A stretch of 64,000 bases of DNA. Source: Enterobacter mori (lineage in GTDB: Bacteria; Pseudomonadota; Gammaproteobacteria; Enterobacterales; Enterobacteriaceae). Below, piece after piece: positions 19,920 through 29,002 of the stretch (position 1 is the stretch's first letter; each line of letters opens with the position of its first letter). Location of the stretch: positions 2,046,001 to 2,110,000 of the forward strand of contig NZ_CP104285.1 of the NCBI RefSeq assembly GCF_025244905.1, given 5' to 3'. Both the position numbers and the translations under genes were made by a program. The notes beneath the pieces are model-generated. The model was not told the DNA's origin, did no database searches, and saw only the letters and a list, made by a program, of their open reading frames with translations.

Positions 19920-19950
19920 ACTCTGGATCGCTGATTCGGCGATCCAGAGT
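19920..19950. terminator. Bidirectional hairpin between convergent genes
   Basis: ACTCTGGATCGC (19920-19931) and GCGATCCAGAGT (19939-19950) form a perfect 12-bp stem with a 7-base loop, located between the converging LLM oxidoreductase and tqsA. No T-run follows, but the stem strength and place fit a shared terminator. Confidence 0.65.
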
Positions 19951-19972
19951 CCGGTGCAGGGCAATGGGTGGG

Positions 19973-21007
19973 CTAGCGATGATCCATATCGCTTAGCAGC
20001 ACGGCGATGCTTTGCCCGCCCGCCGTTTGCTCAAGGCCAATCTTCACGATGATCGTCAGTGGAACAGAAAGCAGCATTCCCACGGGACCCAGTAGCCAGC
20101 CCCAGAATATCAGAGAAAGGAACACCACCAGCGTGGAAAGCCCCAGCCCGCGGCCCATCATGCGTGGTTCAAGAATGTTCCCGAACACCAGGTTGATCGC
20201 CAGATAACCTGCTAACAGAACCAGTGCATCATAAAGCCCACTAAACACCAGCGCCTGAAGAATAGGGGGGATCGCCGCCAGCACGGAACCGATGTTAGGA
20301 ATGTAGTTGAGGGCAAAGGCCAGCAATCCCCAGACGAAAGCGAAGCGGACATCCAGCGCGACGAGCATCCCCCAGACCACCAGGCCAGTCACCAGGCTGA
20401 TGGCGGTTTTCAGCACCAGATAGCGTGAAACGCTGTCCAGCGCGCGCTGAATCGCCCCCATACCTTCTACCGGACGAACCATGATTTGCTGCAGTTTTGC
20501 GGGCAGTTGTGGCACTTCCAGCAGCATAAACACGACCGTCAAAAACAGCAGGAAAATGGATGTCATGGCGTTAGAGAGTTGCGCCAGCAGGCTGGTAACG
20601 AGGGTCATGGCGGCATTCGGATCGATATACTTCAGCAGTTCCTCAACCGAGACCTCAATACCTGCCCGCTGCAGCCAGGGCTCGAGTTGCAGGAGCGGGA
20701 TCGCCAGCGAAGAACGGTATTTTGGCAGCGTACGCGCCAGCTCGTTCAACGATGTCCCGAGATAGGCCACCAGGAGCACCATGACAACGATGATAATGCT
20801 GATGAGCAGCGTGATCGCCAGCACGCGGGGAACGCGTAGCCGCACCAGGCGCTGTACCAGTGGGTTCAGGATCACCGCAATAAAAAGCGCCAGAATAAAT
20901 GGCACAATGATGTCGGCTGCAAAACGAACGCCGGTCAATATGATTACCAGCATGCCCAGCATAATGACAATCTTCAGCCCGTTCAGGGTAATGATGGGTT
21001 TAGCCAT
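19973..21007 (-). CDS. tqsA: AI-2E family transporter TqsA (YdgG)
   Basis: TqsA is an inner-membrane protein implicated in export of the quorum signal AI-2 and in biofilm control. The 344-residue product begins [20 protein letters not shown] and ends [16 protein letters not shown], aligning with E. coli TqsA along its length. Several membrane helices are evident, with a hydrophilic middle part (about 70-150) as in the family. tqsA, mdtJI, ydgD, ydgU and asr follow each other as in E. coli. It is divergent from mdtJI across a 421-base gap. Confidence 0.95.
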   Translation of the reverse strand: MAKPIITLNGLKIVIMLGMLVIILTGVRFAADIIVPFILALFIAVILNPLVQRLVRLRVPRVLAITLLISIIIVVMVLLVAYLGTSLNELARTLPKYRSSLAIPLLQLEPWLQRAGIEVSVEELLKYIDPNAAMTLVTSLLAQLSNAMTSIFLLFLTVVFMLLEVPQLPAKLQQIMVRPVEGMGAIQRALDSVSRYLVLKTAISLVTGLVVWGMLVALDVRFAFVWGLLAFALNYIPNIGSVLAAIPPILQALVFSGLYDALVLLAGYLAINLVFGNILEPRMMGRGLGLSTLVVFLSLIFWGWLLGPVGMLLSVPLTIIVKIGLEQTAGGQSIAVLLSDMDHR

Positions 21008-21428
21008 GGAAGTTCCTGAATAATGTTTTATTTATAATAGATGCATTATCCGTGTAAAAAAACTAACCAAAATCAAACGGAATGGGTAAAGAAATGAAAA
21101 GACTTTGAGTAAAATCCTAGCTTATGGTACAAATCTAGCGTGTTCAACTACCGAGGACAATTTTCATCCGCAAAGACGAGAAGCAACAACGCGGATAATT
21201 GTAATTTTATGGACAATTTGTTCAGGACGTATTTTTCAACAAACACCGCTGTATTCTCCACTTCCTTCTGCCTTCTGTCTGGTGAGCAACACTGGCGCAA
21301 CGCGCTGTAGTCACGTCTTCTGCCTGAGCTGGCGCCCTGCGCTTAGCTGTCTGATCTGATTTCATATTTTTTTGGTTTGCTGTCTAAAGCGAGCCACGAT
21401 GGATTATATTCTCAAGCAGGAGAAGAAC
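21008..21428 (+). promoter_or_regulatory. Long leader/promoter region of mdtJI
   Basis: This 421-base gap between divergent tqsA and mdtJ holds no full gene. The left part is AT-rich and probably contains both promoters. The right part (about 21240-21400) is more GC-rich with potential for RNA structure, including two CTGGCGC/GCGCC segments near 21292 and 21330. In E. coli, mdtJI has an upstream ORF (mdtU) involved in polyamine-responsive expression; an analogous ORF may lie at 21282-21359. Confidence 0.45.
21282..21359 (+). CDS. Possible upstream leader peptide of mdtJI (tentative)
   Basis: A 25-codon frame opens with GTG at 21282 and ends in ALSCLI-TGA, 69 bases before the mdtJ ATG. It contains three Cys and two Arg-containing CGC codons. 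No clear ribosome site precedes the GTG, and the frame is also open further upstream. It is listed because an upstream ORF is known to control mdtJI in E. coli; I cannot confirm homology to that peptide. Confidence 0.25.
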   Translation: MSNTGATRCSHVFCLSWRPALSCLI

Positions 21429-21791
21429 ATGTTTTACTGGATTTTATTAGCCCTGGCTATTATCGCTGAAATTACCGGCACCCTGTCGATGAAATGGGCA
21501 AGCGTGAGCGATGGTCATACCGGTTATATTTTAATGCTGGTGATGATTACCCTTTCCTATATTTTCCTCTCTTTTGCGGTAAAAAAAATCGCGCTGGGTG
21601 TCGCGTATGCCCTGTGGGAAGGTATCGGTATTTTATTGATCACGCTGTTCAGCGTCATGATATTTGACGAAACCTTGTCGACAATGAAAATTGCCGGATT
21701 AACCACGCTGGTGGTAGGGATCGTGCTGATTAAATCGGGTACACGTAAACCGACGAAACAGCAGAAGGAGCAGGCTCATGCAGCAGTTTGA
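21429..21791 (+). CDS. mdtJ: Spermidine exporter subunit MdtJ (SMR family)
   Basis: MdtJ pairs with MdtI to form a small-multidrug-resistance-type exporter of spermidine in the inner membrane. The 120-residue protein has four membrane helices, the conserved membrane glutamate in [19 protein letters not shown], and [19 protein letters not shown]. The ATG at 21429 is preceded by AGGAGAAG and matches the E. coli start; the frame to 21372 is not supported. Its end overlaps mdtI by 14 bases. Confidence 0.96.
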   Translation: MFYWILLALAIIAEITGTLSMKWASVSDGHTGYILMLVMITLSYIFLSFAVKKIALGVAYALWEGIGILLITLFSVMIFDETLSTMKIAGLTTLVVGIVLIKSGTRKPTKQQKEQAHAAV

Positions 21792-22107
21792 ATGGATCCA
21801 CGCGGCCTGGCTGGCGCTGGCCATCGTGCTGGAAATCGTGGCTAACGTCTTTTTAAAATTCTCTGACGGTTTTCGCCGTAAGTTTTATGGCCTGATGTCC
21901 ATTGCCGCCGTTCTGGGGGCATTTAGCGCCCTGTCGCAGGCGGTGAAAGGGATCGATCTTTCCGTGGCCTATGCGCTGTGGGGCGGCTTCGGTATCGCCG
22001 CCACCCTGGCAGCAGGCTGGATCCTGTTCGGTCAGCGTTTGAATCACAAAGGCTGGATCGGACTGGTGCTGCTGCTCGCAGGCATGATTATGATAAAACT
22101 CGCCTAA
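21778..22107 (+). CDS. mdtI: Spermidine exporter subunit MdtI (SMR family)
   Basis: MdtI is the second half of the MdtJI spermidine exporter. The 109-residue protein has four hydrophobic helices, the conserved membrane Glu in [20 protein letters not shown], and [20 protein letters not shown]. The start ATG lies 14 bases inside the end of mdtJ, with AAGGAG in the mdtJ coding sequence just before it, so translation is coupled. It converges on ydgD with a 20-base gap. Confidence 0.96.
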   Translation: MQQFEWIHAAWLALAIVLEIVANVFLKFSDGFRRKFYGLMSIAAVLGAFSALSQAVKGIDLSVAYALWGGFGIAATLAAGWILFGQRLNHKGWIGLVLLLAGMIMIKLA

Positions 22108-22127
22108 TCCCAGCCATCAGGGCTGAT

Positions 22128-22949
22128 TTATTGCTGTGCGAGGGCTTCCAGCTTGTCGCGAAAACCGGTAACCGACAGGGCACGGTTATCGGCGCGCCAT
22201 CTGTCTTTAGCGGATGGCGCGGAGCTTTGAACACCAATCAACTGCCAGCCATTCTCGGTTTTCAACATTAGCGGCGACCCGCTGTCACCCGGAAGCGTGT
22301 CGCACTGATGCGAGAGCACGCTGTTTTGCGCCCAGCCAGTGACCGTGCAGTCCGTATGGGTGTAGAGAGAATCAAGATGATCGACCGGATAGCCGGATTG
22401 TGTCACTTTTCGGTCGACGGCTTTCAGTGCCGCCGTCAGCGCGGCTTTGTCACCGTCGAATAAGGGCAGGGGTGTGATACCCGATGGCGGATAACGCAGA
22501 ACAATCAGCCCAAAATCCCAGGATGCGGCGGCAGGGGGCACAATCCAGCCATCACCATCCGGTTTTAAGCGTTTACCCAGAGAGGGATCAACCCGTCCTT
22601 CAATGCCGTGGATCTCATAGCGCCAGACGCCTTTTTGCGATACAAAACGCAGGGCGATAGCTTTATCCGGTTTACCGGCTGGCGGCATGAGAAGGCAATG
22701 ACCGGCCGTCAGTGCCAGTTGAGGCGTAATTAACGTTGCGGTACATAAGTTACCGCTGGCCGTTTCCAGTTGTCCTATTGCATCCCAGGGGGCCTGCGTC
22801 GGATCGGTAACCCGCGTGCGGTCATCATGACCAAAAAAAAGGGTCTTGACCTCTTTGGCGCTGATAGCGTCTTCATCACCATCGTCCGCATGTAAGAATC
22901 CTGAAAAAAGACCAAACGTTCCCAGTAACAACACAACAGATTTACGCAT
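22128..22949 (-). CDS. ydgD: Secreted trypsin-like serine protease YdgD
   Basis: The 273-residue protein has a Sec signal peptide ([20 protein letters not shown] then ADDGD) and a chymotrypsin-fold domain. The catalytic triad is visible: His in [10 protein letters not shown], Asp in SWDFGLIVL, and Ser in [12 protein letters not shown]. It should act in the periplasm or outside the cell; the substrate is unknown. The sequence and context (next to ydgU, asr and mdtI) match E. coli YdgD. Confidence 0.92.
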   Translation of the reverse strand: MRKSVVLLLGTFGLFSGFLHADDGDEDAISAKEVKTLFFGHDDRTRVTDPTQAPWDAIGQLETASGNLCTATLITPQLALTAGHCLLMPPAGKPDKAIALRFVSQKGVWRYEIHGIEGRVDPSLGKRLKPDGDGWIVPPAAASWDFGLIVLRYPPSGITPLPLFDGDKAALTAALKAVDRKVTQSGYPVDHLDSLYTHTDCTVTGWAQNSVLSHQCDTLPGDSGSPLMLKTENGWQLIGVQSSAPSAKDRWRADNRALSVTGFRDKLEALAQQ

Positions 22950-23050
22950 ATCACACTCTGGTGGGGTAATTATGATTATTAAAAGTGAACCCTATGAAAA
23001 TACTATAGACGGGACAGCGCTAAAGTGGGAGTAAAATCAGCGTGCTACAA

Positions 23051-23134
23051 TCAGGAAAGATAAAACTGGCTTGCGATGAGCGCGCATAAAATAAGCAAGA
23101 TAAGAATGAGCTCAAACCGATAGCGCCGCAGCAT
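23051..23134 (-). CDS. ydgU: Tiny membrane protein YdgU
   Basis: A 27-codon frame reads MLRRYRFELILILLILCALI and ends ASQFYLS. This closely resembles E. coli YdgU, a tiny single-helix inner-membrane protein encoded between asr and ydgD, and the location is the same here. AGGG precedes the ATG by 3-4 bases within GGAGGGCGT. Its basic N-terminus and hydrophobic remainder give one membrane helix. It begins just past the asr terminator, so it may be expressed by read-through or its own promoter. Confidence 0.88.
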   Translation of the reverse strand: MLRRYRFELILILLILCALIASQFYLS

Positions 23135-23147
23135 ACGCCCTCCGGAT

Positions 23148-23182
23148 AAAAAAACGGCGCGGAACTGGTCGGTTCAGCGCCG
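23148..23182 (-). terminator. Intrinsic terminator of asr
   Basis: On the minus strand CGGCGC, a 16-base interior that itself pairs (TGAAC with GTTCC, partly), GCGCCG and seven T residues form a classical rho-independent terminator, 43 bases past the asr stop. A smaller GTGCCC/GGGCAC hairpin lies between it and asr. Confidence 0.85.
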
Positions 23183-23224
23183 GTTTACCAACGTGCCCCG
23201 AAGGGCACGGTTAAGCTTGTACTC

Positions 23225-23542
23225 TTAGGCAGCTGGCTGTGCAGCTGGTTTAGCAGCTTCGTGTTTTACTGCTTTTTTGTGATGCTTTTTAGCAGCCTGT
23301 GCTTTCTGCTCTACAGCAGGTTTGGTCGCTTTTTTGTGGTGCTTTTTAGCGGCCTGGGCTTTCTGCTCTGCAGCGGGTTTTGCTGCTTTGTGATGTTTCT
23401 TATGGTGAACCGCTTTGGCTGGCGCAGCGGTGGTGGTTGCAGCAGGTGCCGCAGCAGCCGGTGCAGCAGTGGTTTCAGCAGCAAACGCAGCGGAAGACAG
23501 ACCCATAGCAGCGGCAACAACCAGAGCTAATACTTTTTTCAT
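23225..23542 (-). CDS. asr: Acid shock protein Asr
   Basis: Asr is a small periplasmic, very basic protein strongly induced by acid. The 105-residue precursor has a signal peptide ([20 protein letters not shown] then AAET) followed by Ala/Pro-rich sequence and Lys/His-rich repeats of the type [19 protein letters not shown] (two near-identical copies). The ATG at 23542 is preferred over 23548 because GAGGG is 8 bases from the former and only 2 from the latter. A consensus RstA box lies about 105 bases upstream, matching known RstBA control. Confidence 0.96.
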   Translation of the reverse strand: MKKVLALVVAAAMGLSSAAFAAETTAAPAAAAPAATTTAAPAKAVHHKKHHKAAKPAAEQKAQAAKKHHKKATKPAVEQKAQAAKKHHKKAVKHEAAKPAAQPAA

Positions 23543-23646
23543 GTTCATACCCTCGAATTTGGTTTTTCATTTAACCCCACTGCGGGGCCGTTGAAATAAC
23601 TATATCCCTGTAAACTCGGGGTTTCCGTGAGTGATTGGTATCGGCG

Positions 23647-23660
23647 TGTAACCATATGTA
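23647..23660 (-). promoter_or_regulatory. RstA box of asr
   Basis: The minus strand reads TACATATGGTTACA, a full match to the RstA consensus TACATNTNGTTACA. It lies about 105 bases before the asr ATG. RstB/RstA is known to activate asr in acid, so this site is very likely functional. Confidence 0.88.
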
Positions 23661-23690
23661 CAACGCCGGGGTTTCCCCCGGCGCGCGTAC

Positions 23691-25175
23691 TTACAGGTAG
23701 CGGGAGGTCAGGTGTTCGCGGAAGTAGCGGATATTCAGATCTTCCCCCGTCGCCTGGGTAATCAGCTGAGAGGTGCTAAACCGGCTGCCGTGCTGCCAGA
23801 CGTTCTGGCGCAGCCAGTCGAACAGCGCTGAGAAATCGCCGTCAGCAATAGACGCCTGCAGACCCGGAAGCGCTGTTTTCGCGGCGTGGAACAGCTGCGC
23901 AGCGTACATCGCACCCAGCGTATACGACGGGAAGTAACCAAAGCCGCCGTCGGTCCAGTGGATATCCTGCATACAGCCGTTGCGATAGTTATCTTTGGTC
24001 GACAGCCCAAGCCAGGCCTGCATTTTCTCATCCCACAGCGCCGGAATGTCGTCCACTTCAATGTCGCCGTTGATCAACGCGCGTTCAATTTCATACCGCA
24101 GCACCACGTGTGCCGGATAGCTCACTTCGTCCGCATCCACGCGGATATAGCCCGGCTTCACGCGCTGGTTCCAGGCGATAAAGTTCTCCTCGCTAAACGC
24201 TGCCTGGCTGCCAAAGCGGGCATGAACGGCAGGTAGCAGATGCTTCAGGAAGGCCTCGCTACGCCCGAGCTGCATCTCAAAGAACAGGCTCTGAGATTCG
24301 TGGATTGCCGTTGAGCGCGCCAGCGCCACGGGCTGTCCGGCCCAGGCGCGCGGCAGGTTTTGTTCGTAGCGCGCGTGTCCGGTTTCGTGGATCACGCCAA
24401 ACAGCGCGCTCAGCAGTTCGTCCTCGTCGTAGCGCGTGGTGATACGCACGTCTTCCGGCACGCCGCCGCAGAACGGGTGGGCACTGACGTCCAGGCGACC
24501 GCCGTTAAAATCAAAGCCGAGCATCTTCATGGCTTCCAGACCCAGTTCACGCTGCGTCGCGGTCGGGAAGGGGCCCTGCGGCGGAACGAACGACCGCTGA
24601 GCCTGTTTTTCCACGACGTTTGCCAGCATGTCCGGCAGCCAGGATTTCATGTCGCCGAACAGCACGTCCAGACGATCGCTGGTCATGTCCGGCTCAAAAA
24701 TATCGAGCAGCGCGTCGTAGGGCGAACAACCTTTGGCGTCGGCGCGCAGGCGAGCCTCTTCGCGGCTCAGTTTCACCACTTCTTTCAGGTTGGCGGAAAA
24801 CCCCTGCCAGTCGTTGGCGGGACGCTGGGTACGCCACGCGTGTTCACATTTGCTGCCTGCCAGCGATTTGGCTTCCACCAGCGATTCGGGGAGCAATGTT
24901 GCTTGTTGATAATGGCGCGTCATTTCACGCAGGTTGGCCTGTTCGACATCGTTCAGATCTTCAGTTGCCGCTGCAGCCAGCCAGTCACCCACTTTTTTAT
25001 CGGTCAGGATCTGATGTTGCAGGACGCTCATCTCCGCCAGCGCTTCACCGCGCGCGGCGCTGCCGCCCGGCGGCATCATGGTGAACATGTCCCAACTGGC
25101 GATGGAGGAGAGGTGGGAGAAGCGGGAGAGACGCTGGAAGGTGCGGGTGAGTTGCTGGTAGTTATTGTTTTTCAT
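23691..25175 (-). CDS. M32-family metallocarboxypeptidase (carboxypeptidase Taq type)
   Basis: The 494-residue cytoplasmic enzyme belongs to the M32 carboxypeptidase family, which trims C-terminal residues from peptides using a metal ion. The zinc motif HETGHARYEQ (HExxH) lies near residue 265 and the third ligand is in TAIHESQSLFFE about 30 residues later. Length is normal for the family. It stands between asr and ynfM, where E. coli K-12 has no such gene, so it is an insertion or a K-12 loss. Confidence 0.93.
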   Translation of the reverse strand: MKNNNYQQLTRTFQRLSRFSHLSSIASWDMFTMMPPGGSAARGEALAEMSVLQHQILTDKKVGDWLAAAATEDLNDVEQANLREMTRHYQQATLLPESLVEAKSLAGSKCEHAWRTQRPANDWQGFSANLKEVVKLSREEARLRADAKGCSPYDALLDIFEPDMTSDRLDVLFGDMKSWLPDMLANVVEKQAQRSFVPPQGPFPTATQRELGLEAMKMLGFDFNGGRLDVSAHPFCGGVPEDVRITTRYDEDELLSALFGVIHETGHARYEQNLPRAWAGQPVALARSTAIHESQSLFFEMQLGRSEAFLKHLLPAVHARFGSQAAFSEENFIAWNQRVKPGYIRVDADEVSYPAHVVLRYEIERALINGDIEVDDIPALWDEKMQAWLGLSTKDNYRNGCMQDIHWTDGGFGYFPSYTLGAMYAAQLFHAAKTALPGLQASIADGDFSALFDWLRQNVWQHGSRFSTSQLITQATGEDLNIRYFREHLTSRYL

Positions 25176-25249
25176 GAAGTCCTCGTGTCTGAATCAGCCG
25201 ATGACAAAAATTAGCATCGGCTCGATTTAAACACGAAGGCCGCAGAATG

Positions 25250-26503
25250 TTAATGCAGACGTTTATGCAAACTTGTTCCCACCAGCAGCGCCGCGCACAG
25301 CATCAGCGCGATAAACCCGCCCACGCCGTTCCAGCCGTAGTTATGCCAGAACACGCCGCCGAGCGTCCCGGCAATGCTGGAACCCAGGTAATAGCTAAAC
25401 AGATACAGCGACGATGCCTGGCCTTTGGCGCGACGGGCGCGTGGGCCAATCCAGCTGCTGGCGACCGAGTGGGCGGCGAAAAAGCCTGCGGAGAAGAGCA
25501 GCATTCCGGCAAAAATCAGCCACAGGGAGGAGAAAAGCGTCAGCAGCAGGCCGACCAGCATCACCGCCGTGAAGAACAACATTACCGGGCCACGACCGTA
25601 GCGTGCGGTCATCGCCCCGGCTTTTGGCGAACTCCAGGTGCCGGTGAGGTACGCTACGGAAAGCAGGCCGACCACCGCCTGGCTGAGATGCCACGGAGAG
25701 AGCATCAGGCGATAGCCAATGTAGTTAAACAGCGTGACAAACGACCCCATCAGCAGAAAACCCATCAGGAACAGGCGCGGCAGCCCTTTATCACGCCAGT
25801 GCAGGCGGAAGTTGATAAACAGCGTTTTGGGGCGCAGGGACGCCGGGCGGAAGTGACGAGATTCCGGCAGAATTTTCCAGAACATCAGCGCAGAGGCGAG
25901 CGCAAAGCAGCCAATCACCGCCAGCGCAATGCGCCAGTTAAAGAAATCCGTAAACACCCCGCTCAGCAGGCGTCCGCTCATCCCGCCGATGGAGTTCCCA
26001 CTGATGTACAGCCCCATAGAGAAGGCGACAAAGCTCGGGTGGATCTCCTCGCTGAGATAGGTCATCCCGACCGCCGCCACGCCGCTCAGCGATAACCCGA
26101 TAAGCGCACGCATTATCAGGATACCGTGCCAGCTGGTCATCATCGTCGAAAGCAGTGTACAGACGGAGGCCAGCAACAACGCGGTGACCATGACCGGTTT
26201 CCGGCCAATTGCATCTGAGAGCGGCCCGGTGAACAGCAGACCTACCGCCAGCATCCCGGTTGAAATAGAGAGCGAAATACTGCTGCTGGCAGGCGACACG
26301 CCAAACTCGTGCGACAACACGGGCAGGATCGGCTGGACGCAATAGAGCAGGGCAAAGGTCGCGAGACCCGCTGAGAAGAGCGCCAGCGTGACGCGCATAA
26401 ACTGAGGGGTACCACGTTTAATAAACTGCACCGGCTGAGATGCTGCAGGTAAATCATCAATATCATTTGCCGGAGTGATATCAATGGTAGTTGTACGACT
26501 CAC
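25250..26503 (-). CDS. ynfM: MFS transporter YnfM
   Basis: YnfM is a 12-helix major-facilitator transporter linked to arabinose/sugar efflux-type members in E. coli. The 417-residue product follows E. coli YnfM throughout, with motif A in GPLSDAIGRKPVMV and the family core GLSLSGVAAVGMTYLSEEIH. A GTG at 26503 is chosen as start: AAGGA lies 6 bases upstream and the protein then begins MSRTTTID, as in E. coli. The open frame to 26557 is rejected. It is divergent from the LysR gene ynfL, its likely regulator. Confidence 0.93.
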   Translation of the reverse strand: MSRTTTIDITPANDIDDLPAASQPVQFIKRGTPQFMRVTLALFSAGLATFALLYCVQPILPVLSHEFGVSPASSSISLSISTGMLAVGLLFTGPLSDAIGRKPVMVTALLLASVCTLLSTMMTSWHGILIMRALIGLSLSGVAAVGMTYLSEEIHPSFVAFSMGLYISGNSIGGMSGRLLSGVFTDFFNWRIALAVIGCFALASALMFWKILPESRHFRPASLRPKTLFINFRLHWRDKGLPRLFLMGFLLMGSFVTLFNYIGYRLMLSPWHLSQAVVGLLSVAYLTGTWSSPKAGAMTARYGRGPVMLFFTAVMLVGLLLTLFSSLWLIFAGMLLFSAGFFAAHSVASSWIGPRARRAKGQASSLYLFSYYLGSSIAGTLGGVFWHNYGWNGVGGFIALMLCAALLVGTSLHKRLH

Positions 26504-26624
26504 ACATGTTCCTTGCTTAAACATCCCCGTGATTTCTGGTGACGGGTATGACCACAAGATCAGAGTAGGAAAATGTAAATATTCTGTCTAATATATTAAT
26601 AATCTCAAATGATACTTTAAAAAT

Positions 26625-27530
26625 ATGAACATCGAACTGCGTCATCTTCGCTACTTTGTCGCCGTTGCTGAAGAGCTGCATTTTGGGCGCGCGGCGGCAC
26701 GGCTGAATATCTCTCAGCCACCGTTAAGCCAGCAAATTCAGATCCTCGAACAGCAGATTGGGGCGCGTCTGCTGGCACGAACGAACCGTAGCGTGAGCCT
26801 GACCGCCGCGGGTAAGCAGTTCCTGGCCGACAGCAGGCAAATTCTGAGCATGGTGGATGACGCCGCTGCCAGGGCGGAGCGGCTGTATCTGGGGGAGACC
26901 GGTGAACTGCGGATCGGTTTTACCTCGTCGGCACCCTTCATCAGCGCCGTCTCAGAAACCCTATCATCGTTCCGCCGCCATTTCCCGGACGTGCATATTC
27001 AGACTCGCGAAATAAACACCCGCGAGCAAATTTCGCCGCTCAACGAGGGGGCGCTCGACCTGGGGCTGATGCGTAACACCGCGCTACCGGATACCCTTGC
27101 ATGGCAGGTTATCCTGCGCGAACCCCTGATGGCGATGGTCCCGCAGGATCACCCACTGGCGTCGCAAACGTCCGTGACGCTGGCAGAGCTGGCAAAAGAG
27201 CCCTTTGTCTTTTTTGACCCTCAGGTCGGCACCGGTCTGTATGACGATATTTTGGGCCTGATGCGTCGCCACGATCTCGCTCCGGTGATTACTCAGGAAG
27301 TGGGGGAGGCCATGACCATTATTGGTCTGGTTGCCGCCGGACTTGGGGTTTCTATTCTCCCGGCGTCCTTTAAACGGGTACAATTGCAGGAAATGCGCTG
27401 GGTGGCGATTGCCGAAAAAGAGGCGGTTTCCGAGATGTGGCTGGTCTGGTCAAAACATCGCGAACAGAGTCAGGCGGCGCAACGGTTTAAAAAGCAGCTC
27501 ATCACAGCCTCGGCAGGACGATATTTATAG
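26625..27530 (+). CDS. ynfL: LysR-type regulator YnfL
   Basis: The 301-residue LysR regulator starts MNIELRHLRYFVAVAEELHF with the helix-turn-helix ARLNISQPPLSQQIQILEQQ, and has an effector domain starting LRIGFTSSAPFISAVSETL (BenM/CatM-like subgroup). Sequence and position, divergent from ynfM and upstream of mlc, match E. coli ynfL. The 121-base gap to ynfM is AT-rich and should hold the shared control region. Confidence 0.93.
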   Translation: MNIELRHLRYFVAVAEELHFGRAAARLNISQPPLSQQIQILEQQIGARLLARTNRSVSLTAAGKQFLADSRQILSMVDDAAARAERLYLGETGELRIGFTSSAPFISAVSETLSSFRRHFPDVHIQTREINTREQISPLNEGALDLGLMRNTALPDTLAWQVILREPLMAMVPQDHPLASQTSVTLAELAKEPFVFFDPQVGTGLYDDILGLMRRHDLAPVITQEVGEAMTIIGLVAAGLGVSILPASFKRVQLQEMRWVAIAEKEAVSEMWLVWSKHREQSQAAQRFKKQLITASAGRYL

Positions 27531-27618
27531 GGAAACTGGGGTAAAAATGTGCGGTAAATCACATGGCTAAGTAAATATTTGACGACGCCTGGTGAAGTGC
27601 TTCACCATAGCCAACAGT

Positions 27619-27640
27619 TTATTTCGAAGCTCGAAAATAA
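27619..27640 (+). promoter_or_regulatory. Mlc operator in the mlc leader (autoregulation)
   Basis: A 22-bp near-palindrome (27619-27640), with half-sites TTATTTCGA and TCGAAAATAA around a short centre, matches the Mlc/NagC operator type. It sits 11 bases before the mlc start codon. Mlc is known to repress its own gene, so this is very probably its operator. Confidence 0.85.
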
Positions 27641-27651
27641 GGGAGTGCGAG

Positions 27652-28872
27652 GTGGTTGCTGATAGTCAGCCAGGGCATATTGATCAGATTAAGCAGACCA
27701 ATGCGGGCGCAGTGTATCGCCTGATTGATCAGCTCGGTCCGGTTTCGCGTATTGATCTTTCGCGCCTGGCACAACTGGCACCCGCCAGTATCACCAAGAT
27801 AGTCCGCGAAATGCTGGAAGCCCACCTGGTCCAGGAGACGGAAATACAGGAGCCGGGCAGCCGTGGACGTCCTGCTGTCGGGCTGGTGGTAGAAACGGAA
27901 GCATGGCACTACCTGTCATTGCGCATCAGCCGGGGGGAGATTTTCCTTGCGCTACGCGATCTCAGCAGCAAGCTGGTGGTGGAAGACCGGTTGGAACTCC
28001 CCCTTGATGCGGAACAACCGTTTCTTGACGCCATTCTGACCCATATCGATCGCTTCTTTATCCGCCATCAGCAGCGGCTCGAACGGTTAACGGCGATTGC
28101 TATCACCATGCCGGGTATCATTGATACCGAGAATGGCATCGTGCACCGCATGCCGTTTTATGACAATGTCAAAGAGATGCCGCTGGGTGAGGTGCTGAAA
28201 AACCATACCGGCGTACCCGTCTACATTCAGCATGATATCAGCGCCTGGACCATGGCGGAGGCGCTGTTTGGCGCATCGCGCGGCGCGCGCGACGTTATTC
28301 AGGTGGTGATTGATCACAACGTGGGGGCGGGTGTGATTACCGACGGCCGCCTGCTGCACGCCGGAAGCAGCAGCCTGGTGGAAATCGGTCACACGCAGGT
28401 CGACCCGTACGGTAAACGTTGCTACTGCGGGAACCACGGCTGCCTGGAGACCATCGCCAGCGTTGAGAGCGTGCTGGAACTGGCGCAGGTGAGGCTCAGC
28501 CAGTCGATGAGCTCCTCGCTTCACGGTCAGCCGCTTACCGTGGATTCACTGTGTGCTGCTGCACGACAGGGGGATTTACTGGCGAAAGATATCATCATGG
28601 GCGTCGGTAACAACGTGGGCCGTATTCTCGCCATTATGGTCAATCTGTTTAATCCACAAAAAATTCTGATTGGTTCACCGCTCAGCCAGGCGGCGGATAT
28701 TCTTTTTCCGGCGATTTCTGCCTGCATCAACCAGCAGGCGCTTCCTGCGTACAGTAAAAACATCGTGGTCGAAAGCACCCAGTTTTCGAATCAGGGAACC
28801 ATGGCCGGCGCCGCGCTGGTGAAAGATGCGATGTATAACGGCTCTTTACTGATCCGTTTGTTGCAGGGTTAA
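27652..28872 (+). CDS. mlc: Mlc, glucose-responsive repressor (ROK family)
   Basis: Mlc represses ptsG, ptsHI, manXYZ and other sugar genes, and is sequestered by the glucose transporter PtsG when glucose is taken up. The 406-residue protein has an N-terminal helix-turn-helix (LSRLAQLAPASITKIVREML) and a ROK domain with the zinc motif HTQVDPYGKRCYCGNHGCLE near residues 247-266. The start is the GTG at 27652 (VVADSQPGHIDQIKQ), as in E. coli; the frame opening at 27592 is not used. An Mlc operator lies just upstream. Confidence 0.96.
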   Translation: MVADSQPGHIDQIKQTNAGAVYRLIDQLGPVSRIDLSRLAQLAPASITKIVREMLEAHLVQETEIQEPGSRGRPAVGLVVETEAWHYLSLRISRGEIFLALRDLSSKLVVEDRLELPLDAEQPFLDAILTHIDRFFIRHQQRLERLTAIAITMPGIIDTENGIVHRMPFYDNVKEMPLGEVLKNHTGVPVYIQHDISAWTMAEALFGASRGARDVIQVVIDHNVGAGVITDGRLLHAGSSSLVEIGHTQVDPYGKRCYCGNHGCLETIASVESVLELAQVRLSQSMSSSLHGQPLTVDSLCAAARQGDLLAKDIIMGVGNNVGRILAIMVNLFNPQKILIGSPLSQAADILFPAISACINQQALPAYSKNIVVESTQFSNQGTMAGAALVKDAMYNGSLLIRLLQG

Positions 28873-29002
28873 CTCTTTTCCATAGATGTAAGAAATATTG
28901 CGCTATCTCAAGCCGGGTAGCGCACGCATCCCGTAGACTTCCCCCACTGAATTATTTACCTGGTTTATATTTTCGAAGCATACCCAAGAGGTGGAATGAG
29001 TC

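Noticed and set aside
23261..23530. Repetitive Cys/Phe-rich plus-strand frame over asr
   Set aside because: It is the complement of the Lys/Ala repeat of asr; the repeat is protein-coding, not a CRISPR or DNA repeat array.
24360..25214. A 284-codon plus-strand frame inside the M32 carboxypeptidase gene
   Set aside because: Shadow of the real minus-strand gene, whose HExxH motif and full family length are clear.
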